Of a DNA stretch of 64,000 nucleotides, positions 59,620 through 64,000 are shown in pieces; the stretch's first letter is position 1; the number at the start of each line of letters is the position of its first letter. The notes under the pieces are model-generated. The model was not told where the DNA came from and searched no databases. It saw nothing but the letters and a program-made list of their open reading frames with translations. A program made the position numbers and the translations under genes. Source of the stretch: Desulfobulbaceae bacterium (GTDB taxonomy: Bacteria; Desulfobacterota; Desulfobulbia; Desulfobulbales; Desulfocapsaceae). Location: the NCBI GenBank assembly GCA_011390165.1, contig JAABSV010000020.1, forward strand, positions 1 through 64,000. The letters run 5' to 3'.

Positions 59620-62600
59620 ATGATGGAGCAGCTTTTTCTTGATTTCGATGATTTTTTCGTCGTCAGCCGCGGCCTGGTCTTTGCCGAGATCAAAAAAATC
59701 CGGAAAATCTCCGATGTCTTCGGCGATGAGTTGCAGCTGTCGCCGGACAGTGCCTTCGGCACCGATATCCTGGCGGCAAGCAGCGAACAAATGGCTGAAA
59801 TAGCCGCTCGAGTCGCCGGTTTCTTCGGCCTTGACCGGGAAGAATCCGCCGAGTTGACCGGCCTGCCGAGCCTCGGCCGCTGGGCGCAGCACCTGCAGGA
59901 GCAGGTGGGCTCGCGACCGAAGATCATCACCTTCCATACCTCCGGCAGCACCGGCGAGCCGAAACCGATTGTCCGCGACTATTATTTTCTCGAGCAGGAC
60001 GCCATCCATCTCGGGGAGATGCTGCGGGGAAGCAGACACGTCATCGGTCTGGTGCCGCCGCACCATATTTACGGTTTCATCTATACCGTCCTCATCCCCA
60101 AGGTTTTGCAGGCACGGCGCAGTGACCAGCGTTTCCGGCGACCGGCAGCGATCATGAGAGATCTCGAACCGGGCGATGCAGTGATCGGCTTTCCCCATAT
60201 CTGGCAGCTCTGTGCCAAAACCAAGGAACGTTTTCCGGCCTCCGTCATCGGCACGACCTCGACCGGGCCCTGCCCACCGGAGATTATCCGCACCCTGAGG
60301 CGCCAGGGCCTGCAGACGATGATCGAGATCTACGGCTCCTCGGAGAGCGGCGCCATGGGCTATCGTACCAGCCCCGACGATCCGCTCACCCTGATGTCCA
60401 CCTGGCAGCGCTTGGCTGACGACCGCTTTGTCCGTCAGCTTGAAGATGGCGGCCAATCCGCACCCTTTGCCTTCCAGGATGTGCTGGAGTGGGAGGACGA
60501 GACCCATTTTCGGGTGCAAAAACGCCTCGACAGTGCCGTACAGGTGGCAGGTATCAATATCTACCCGGCCCGGGTCGATGCGACCCTGCGCCGCCACGCA
60601 ACCGTGGCCGACTGCACGGTGCGGCTGATGCGCCCGGAGGAAGGCGACCGGCTGAAGGCCTTTGTCGTCCTGAAAGAGGGCGTTCCCCCGGGCAGCGGCA
60701 TTACCGACGAACTGCGCACCTTTCTCGCCAAAGAGCTGAGCCATCTGGAACAACCAAAGTCGATTGTCTTTGGCCCGGCTCTGCCGCGCAACGAAATCGG
60801 CAAGCTGGCCGACTGGACCATCGAGGCCAAGACGGTCGCCCTGACCCTTGATCAGGCTCTGGAAAAACTCAAGGCGGAACATCGCCCCGTCCCCGACGGC
60901 CAACCATTCACCGTTGACCTCTTGAAGGCGGAGGACGCCTGGGGAGTGGCCCGGCTCTTTTACGAGGTGTACGGCTCCTCCTTCCCCTTTGCGACCTACT
61001 ATATTCCGGACCGGCTCCTCGAGGAAAACCGCTTGCGCCTGCTTTTCAGCACCGTGGCCCGGACGCCGGCCGGGGACATTGTCGGCTACGGCGGCATGTT
61101 TCGCAGTTCAGCGCCGCATCCGGGGGTCTATGAAATTGGCTCCCACGTCATCCATCCGGCCTACCGCAGTTCCCGCGTCGCCCTCGCCCTGCAGGAACAT
61201 ATCAAGGAGGTGCTCATTCCCCTGCAGAAGGTTGAGATGTCCTTCAGTGAGGCCCCCTGCCATCAGGTGGTCACCCAGAAATTCGCGGCCATGAGCGGCC
61301 TCGTTGAAACGGCGCTGGAGATCGGCCTGATGCCGGCCGGCGCCTATGGGCCGTCTCCGGACTTCCCGGAAGACCGGGTTTCGGCGCTGTTGCTTTTTGG
61401 CAAGACTGCGGACCGGCAGCGTCGCCTGTACCTCCCGGACGTGTACCAGGAGGCCCTGGAATTTCTCCTCGAGGGGCTGGCTGTTGACCGGCTGGCCCTG
61501 CCGGCAGCCGAGCAACCGCCGGCCAGCATCGCCACGCGGGTGGCAACGGAATACTTTGACTTTGCCAAGGTTGCCCGGGTCCATGTGCTGACCATGGGCG
61601 AGGATTTCGCCCGCTCTCTTGCCGGCTTCGAGGCCCAGGCGCTGAAGTCCGGGGCCCGGGTGTTGCAGGTATTCGTCAATCTCGGCGAAGCCTGGTGCGC
61701 CAGCGGTATCCATACCCTGCGGGAGCAGGGATATTTTTTCGGCGGGCTCTTGCCGCGCTGGTTCGATGACGATGGCCTGCTCATGCAGCGTGTCTTCGAC
61801 CTGCCGGACATCGCCTCGATCAAGCTCTATTCGCAACGGTCGCACCGCATCCTTGATCTCATTCGCCGGGATATCGAGTCCAACCCGGCCTGCACGGCAC
61901 TGCACAGGCGGCCGGTGCTCAGGCCGACGGCAAAAGCGCGCTTCACCGCCGCCGACCTCTCCGAGGTCATCCTGTCCGGCGAAGGGCTAACCATCGAGGA
62001 GGTCACGGCCGCAGCCCGCTATGCCCGTCCCGTTTCTCTGACCAGAGACGGGGCCATTCTGGCCCGGGTCGACGGCTCGGCCTCCTTTATCGAATGGGCG
62101 GTGCGAACCGGAGAGCCGATCTACGGGGTCAACACCGGCTTTGGCGGCATGGCCAATGTCATGATAGCCGAAAGTGACCTCTGCGCCCTGCAAAACAACC
62201 TGCTCCGCTTTTTACAGGTCTGTGCCGGCGACTATCTGCCCCTGGAGGACGTCCGCGCCGCCATGCTGCTCCGGGCCAACTCTCACCTGCGCGGGGCTTC
62301 GGGAGTACGGCGCGAACTGATCGAGCGCATCCTGGTCTTTCTCAATAACGGCGTGGTGCCGCTGGTTCGAAGCATGGGGTCGATCGGGGCAAGCGGCGAT
62401 CTGGCGCCACTGGCCTCGATCACCGGGGCGCTGGTCGGCGCCGATGGCTGTTTTCAGGTGAAGATGGGAGAGGAAACCCTAAGCTGTCTGGCCGCCCTGG
62501 AGCGCCTCGGCCTCAAGCCCCTCACTCTCGGCCCGAAAGAAGGGCTGGGCATGGTGAACGGTACGTCGGTGATGACCGGCATCGCTGCCAACTGCCTCTA

Positions 62601-63594
62601 CGACGCTCGCCGGCTGACCGCTCTGGCCCTTGGTTTCCACGCCCTGGTCGTCCAGGCACTGCGCGGCTCGAACCAGTCGTTTCACCCCTTTATCCAGCAA
62701 CTGAAACCGCACCCGGGGCAGATCCTGGCGGCGGAGATAATGCTCGGACTGCTGGACGGCTCGACCATGTGCCGCAACGAGCTCGATGGCCACCACGACG
62801 CCGAAGATGGGCAACCGGTTCAGGACCGCTATTCCCTGCGCTGCCTGCCGCAGTTCGTCGGTCCGGTCCTCGACGGCATGAGGCAGGCCGCAGCGGCGAT
62901 CCAGATCGAAATGAACTCGGCCAACGACAATCCGCTCATCGACGGCGACAACTGCCTCAGTCTGCACAGCGGCAATTTCCTCGGCCAGTATGTGGCGGTG
63001 TCGATGGATCACTTGCGCTACTACCTGGGGCTGATGGCCAAACACATGGATACCCAGATAGCCCTGCTGGTGGCACCGGAGTTCAACTCCGGTCTGCCGC
63101 CGTCCCTGGTCGGCAACCCCGGGAGGCGGGTGAATATGGGCCTGAAGGGCCTGCAGATCGCCGGCAACTCGGTCATGCCGCTGCTCTCCTATTACGGTGC
63201 CCCGATTGCCGACCGTTTTCCGACCCATGCCGAGCAGTTCAATCAGAATATCAATAGCCAGGGCTTCAACTCCGCCAATCTGGCCCGCAAGTCCGTTCAG
63301 GCGCTGGAAACGTATCTGGCCATTTCCCTGATTTTCGGGGTACAGAGCGTTTCCCTGCGGGCCGGGAAGATGACCGGCAACCATGATCCGCGTCCCCTGC
63401 TCTCACCGGCGACCGCGGCACTTTACGAGGCGGTCCTTGCTGTTCTCGGTCACCAACAAAGCGCCGACCGACCATTAATCTACAATGATGACGAGCAATC
63501 GCTGGAGGCCATGATCGAGACCCTGAGCAGAGATATCGCCTGCGACGGGAAAACCGTGAGATCCATGGGACAGGTCATAGCCGGTCTGTGGTAG
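59620..63594 (+). CDS. Fusion of AMP-dependent aryl-CoA ligase, GNAT-like region and phenylalanine ammonia-lyase-like enzyme
   Basis: 1324 residues. 1-410: short acyl-adenylate-forming ligase without the usual large N-terminal lobe. A3 motif TSGSTGEPKP is at 107-116, YGSSESG at 238, the A8-like RLDSAVQVAGINIYP at about 302, and the catalytic A10 Lys395 in PRNEIGKL. The size and layout recall the coumarate-CoA ligases that activate photoactive yellow protein. 425-755: two GNAT-like blocks homologous to the preceding gene. 765-1324: MIO ammonia-lyase with Tyr835 (YGVNTGFGG), MIO triad Ala924-Ser925-Gly926 (GSIGASGDLAPL) and QDRYSLRCLP. Phe864-Leu865 sit where PALs have Phe-Leu and Rhodobacter TAL has His-Leu; HAL has Ser-His. 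AAGGAG precedes two adjacent ATGs (59620, 59623). Predicted to deaminate Phe or Tyr and activate the cinnamate formed. Confidence 0.88.
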   Translation: MMEQLFLDFDDFFVVSRGLVFAEIKKIRKISDVFGDELQLSPDSAFGTDILAASSEQMAEIAARVAGFFGLDREESAELTGLPSLGRWAQHLQEQVGSRPKIITFHTSGSTGEPKPIVRDYYFLEQDAIHLGEMLRGSRHVIGLVPPHHIYGFIYTVLIPKVLQARRSDQRFRRPAAIMRDLEPGDAVIGFPHIWQLCAKTKERFPASVIGTTSTGPCPPEIIRTLRRQGLQTMIEIYGSSESGAMGYRTSPDDPLTLMSTWQRLADDRFVRQLEDGGQSAPFAFQDVLEWEDETHFRVQKRLDSAVQVAGINIYPARVDATLRRHATVADCTVRLMRPEEGDRLKAFVVLKEGVPPGSGITDELRTFLAKELSHLEQPKSIVFGPALPRNEIGKLADWTIEAKTVALTLDQALEKLKAEHRPVPDGQPFTVDLLKAEDAWGVARLFYEVYGSSFPFATYYIPDRLLEENRLRLLFSTVARTPAGDIVGYGGMFRSSAPHPGVYEIGSHVIHPAYRSSRVALALQEHIKEVLIPLQKVEMSFSEAPCHQVVTQKFAAMSGLVETALEIGLMPAGAYGPSPDFPEDRVSALLLFGKTADRQRRLYLPDVYQEALEFLLEGLAVDRLALPAAEQPPASIATRVATEYFDFAKVARVHVLTMGEDFARSLAGFEAQALKSGARVLQVFVNLGEAWCASGIHTLREQGYFFGGLLPRWFDDDGLLMQRVFDLPDIASIKLYSQRSHRILDLIRRDIESNPACTALHRRPVLRPTAKARFTAADLSEVILSGEGLTIEEVTAAARYARPVSLTRDGAILARVDGSASFIEWAVRTGEPIYGVNTGFGGMANVMIAESDLCALQNNLLRFLQVCAGDYLPLEDVRAAMLLRANSHLRGASGVRRELIERILVFLNNGVVPLVRSMGSIGASGDLAPLASITGALVGADGCFQVKMGEETLSCLAALERLGLKPLTLGPKEGLGMVNGTSVMTGIAANCLYDARRLTALALGFHALVVQALRGSNQSFHPFIQQLKPHPGQILAAEIMLGLLDGSTMCRNELDGHHDAEDGQPVQDRYSLRCLPQFVGPVLDGMRQAAAAIQIEMNSANDNPLIDGDNCLSLHSGNFLGQYVAVSMDHLRYYLGLMAKHMDTQIALLVAPEFNSGLPPSLVGNPGRRVNMGLKGLQIAGNSVMPLLSYYGAPIADRFPTHAEQFNQNINSQGFNSANLARKSVQALETYLAISLIFGVQSVSLRAGKMTGNHDPRPLLSPATAALYEAVLAVLGHQQSADRPLIYNDDEQSLEAMIETLSRDIACDGKTVRSMGQVIAGLW

Positions 63595-63721
63595 ATGAGC
63601 ATGATAAAGGTTGATAGAGATTGGCGGGGCTCGCCACCCAGCGTCGCGTAAAACCACACCGTCCGGCAATGCCGGGCGGTAAGAGCAAGATGGAAGATGG
63701 GAAGATGGAGATGTGAAGATG

Positions 63722-63845
63722 GGGTCGGACCAAGCTATTGCTTAAAACCATCATTCCAGGCCAAAAAATGGCCTTCTAAGCTGAAATATGGGGTTGAAAC
63801 AGGGAATATTTCCCTAATAATCGGGATGTTGATTTGGTCCGACCC
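63722..63845. mobile_element. MITE-like element with 12-bp terminal inverted repeats
   Basis: GGGTCGGACCAA at 63722-63733 and its exact reverse complement TTGGTCCGACCC at 63834-63845 enclose 100 nt. The interior has hairpins (AGGCCA with TGGCCT, and AGGGAA with TTCCCT). No transposase is encoded and no clear target duplication is visible. The AT-rich interior contrasts with the flanking gene. Confidence 0.5.
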
Positions 63846-63932
63846 TCGAGGCCCTCGAGGCCCGTTACACATAAAGAGCTGCCGGCCTATGTCGGCTGAC
63901 GACCCGTTACAGACACGTCGGGCTTTCTGCAG

Positions 63933-63975
63933 GTAACTATTTTTGCTGGGAAGAAAAAACGTACTGAATAGTTAC
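63933..63975. repeat. Inverted repeat before the last, partial gene
   Basis: GTAACTATT (63933-63941) and AATAGTTAC (63967-63975) form a perfect 9-bp repeat with 25 nt between. It stands just upstream of the ribosome site of the gene running off the window. It could be an insertion-sequence end or an operator. Confidence 0.45.
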
Positions 63976-63991
63976 GAAAAAGATAAGGAGA

Positions 63992-64000
63992 ATGGCAAAG
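63992..64000 (+). CDS. Start of a gene cut by the window end
   Basis: ATG GCA AAG with AAGGAG (63985-63990) directly upstream. Only three codons (Met-Ala-Lys) are present, so nothing can be said about the product. Confidence 0.4.

Larger units (their letters stand above)
63595..63991. repeat. Repeat-rich intergenic end of window
   Basis: About 400 nt with no credible gene. It holds an imperfect hairpin ACCGTCCGGCA/TGCCGGGCGGT (63657-63680). Next come a run of AAGATGG units (63687-63722), the MITE-like element described separately, doubled CCTCGAGG sequences (63844-63860) and two CCCGTTACA copies. The density of repeats marks a mobile-element boundary rather than an operon spacer. Confidence 0.6.

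Noticed and set aside
61900-63594. Histidine ammonia-lyase (HutH) as the lyase part
   Set aside because: The selectivity pair is Phe-Leu, not the Ser-His of histidine lyases, no hut genes are nearby, and the sequence follows cyanobacterial-type PAL.
58475-63594. A photoactive yellow protein cluster
   Set aside because: The short ligase and MIO lyase would fit, but no photoactive yellow protein gene is in the window and the lyase looks Phe-specific.
63687-63722. AAGATGG units as a CRISPR array
   Set aside because: Units are 7 nt, lack spacers and have no cas genes; simple tandem repeat.
63697-63936. 79-codon open frame at the window end
   Set aside because: It runs through the inverted repeat and short repeats of the MITE-like element; no start signal or domain.

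Overview
The window is a GC-rich stretch of a Gram-negative bacterial chromosome. It is densely coding, with many ATGA, GTGA and TTGA overlaps inside operons. A complete type II secretion system, metX-metW, an epsC-type serine acetyltransferase, very large PAS-rich hybrid histidine kinases and a radical SAM gene beside rnc together suggest a delta-proteobacterial lineage (Desulfobacterota or Desulfuromonadota). That placement is inference; no rRNA gene is present to confirm it.

Layout. 1-3.4 kb: phosphonate/phosphite-type ABC transporter (phnD, cut by the window edge, then phnC and two phnE), followed by a small cupin. 3.8-7.6 kb (minus): ABC-F ATPase, radical SAM protein and RNase III, with a divergent tRNA-Cys and its terminator. 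7.9-10.4 kb (minus): glycogen phosphorylase. 11.0-17.0 kb (plus): sulfur assimilation block metY, metX, metW, cysE/epsC, cysK and a LysR regulator. 17.0-29.0 kb (minus): twelve-gene T2SS operon transcribed F-G-H-I-J-K-L-M-N-C-D-E, with gspA/exeA-like and gspB divergent at 29.6-31.3 kb. 31.3-35.8 kb (minus): large hybrid kinase. 36-44 kb: MFS carrier, an unrecognised protein, a UmuC polymerase, an MscS channel, a TauE/SafE permease and a class III aminotransferase. 44.1-51.3 kb (minus): two tandem hybrid kinases, the first clearly AT-richer than its surroundings. 51.7-53.2 kb: CDF-like cation transporter and a small secreted protein. 53.2-58.2 kb (minus): two-gene molybdenum hydroxylase followed by an MFS carrier. 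58.5-63.6 kb (plus): a two-part GNAT-like protein and a 1324-residue fusion protein. 63.6-64 kb: repeat-rich end with a MITE-like element and the first codons of another gene.

The most unusual locus is 58.3-63.6 kb. One polypeptide joins a short AMP-dependent acyl/aryl-CoA ligase (N-terminus), a GNAT-like two-part middle region and a phenylalanine ammonia-lyase-like MIO enzyme (C-terminus). The gene before it encodes a free-standing homologue of the middle region. The lyase carries the MIO triad Ala-Ser-Gly and a Phe-Leu pair where Rhodobacter tyrosine ammonia-lyase has His-Leu. The fusion can therefore be read as a Phe (or Tyr) to cinnamate (coumarate) to cinnamoyl-AMP/CoA to acyl-acceptor assembly line. 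A molybdenum hydroxylase and an MFS carrier are transcribed divergently from the same short control region, which holds a sigma70-like promoter and a 9-bp-arm palindrome. I know of no characterised enzyme with this architecture, but I could not search for one.
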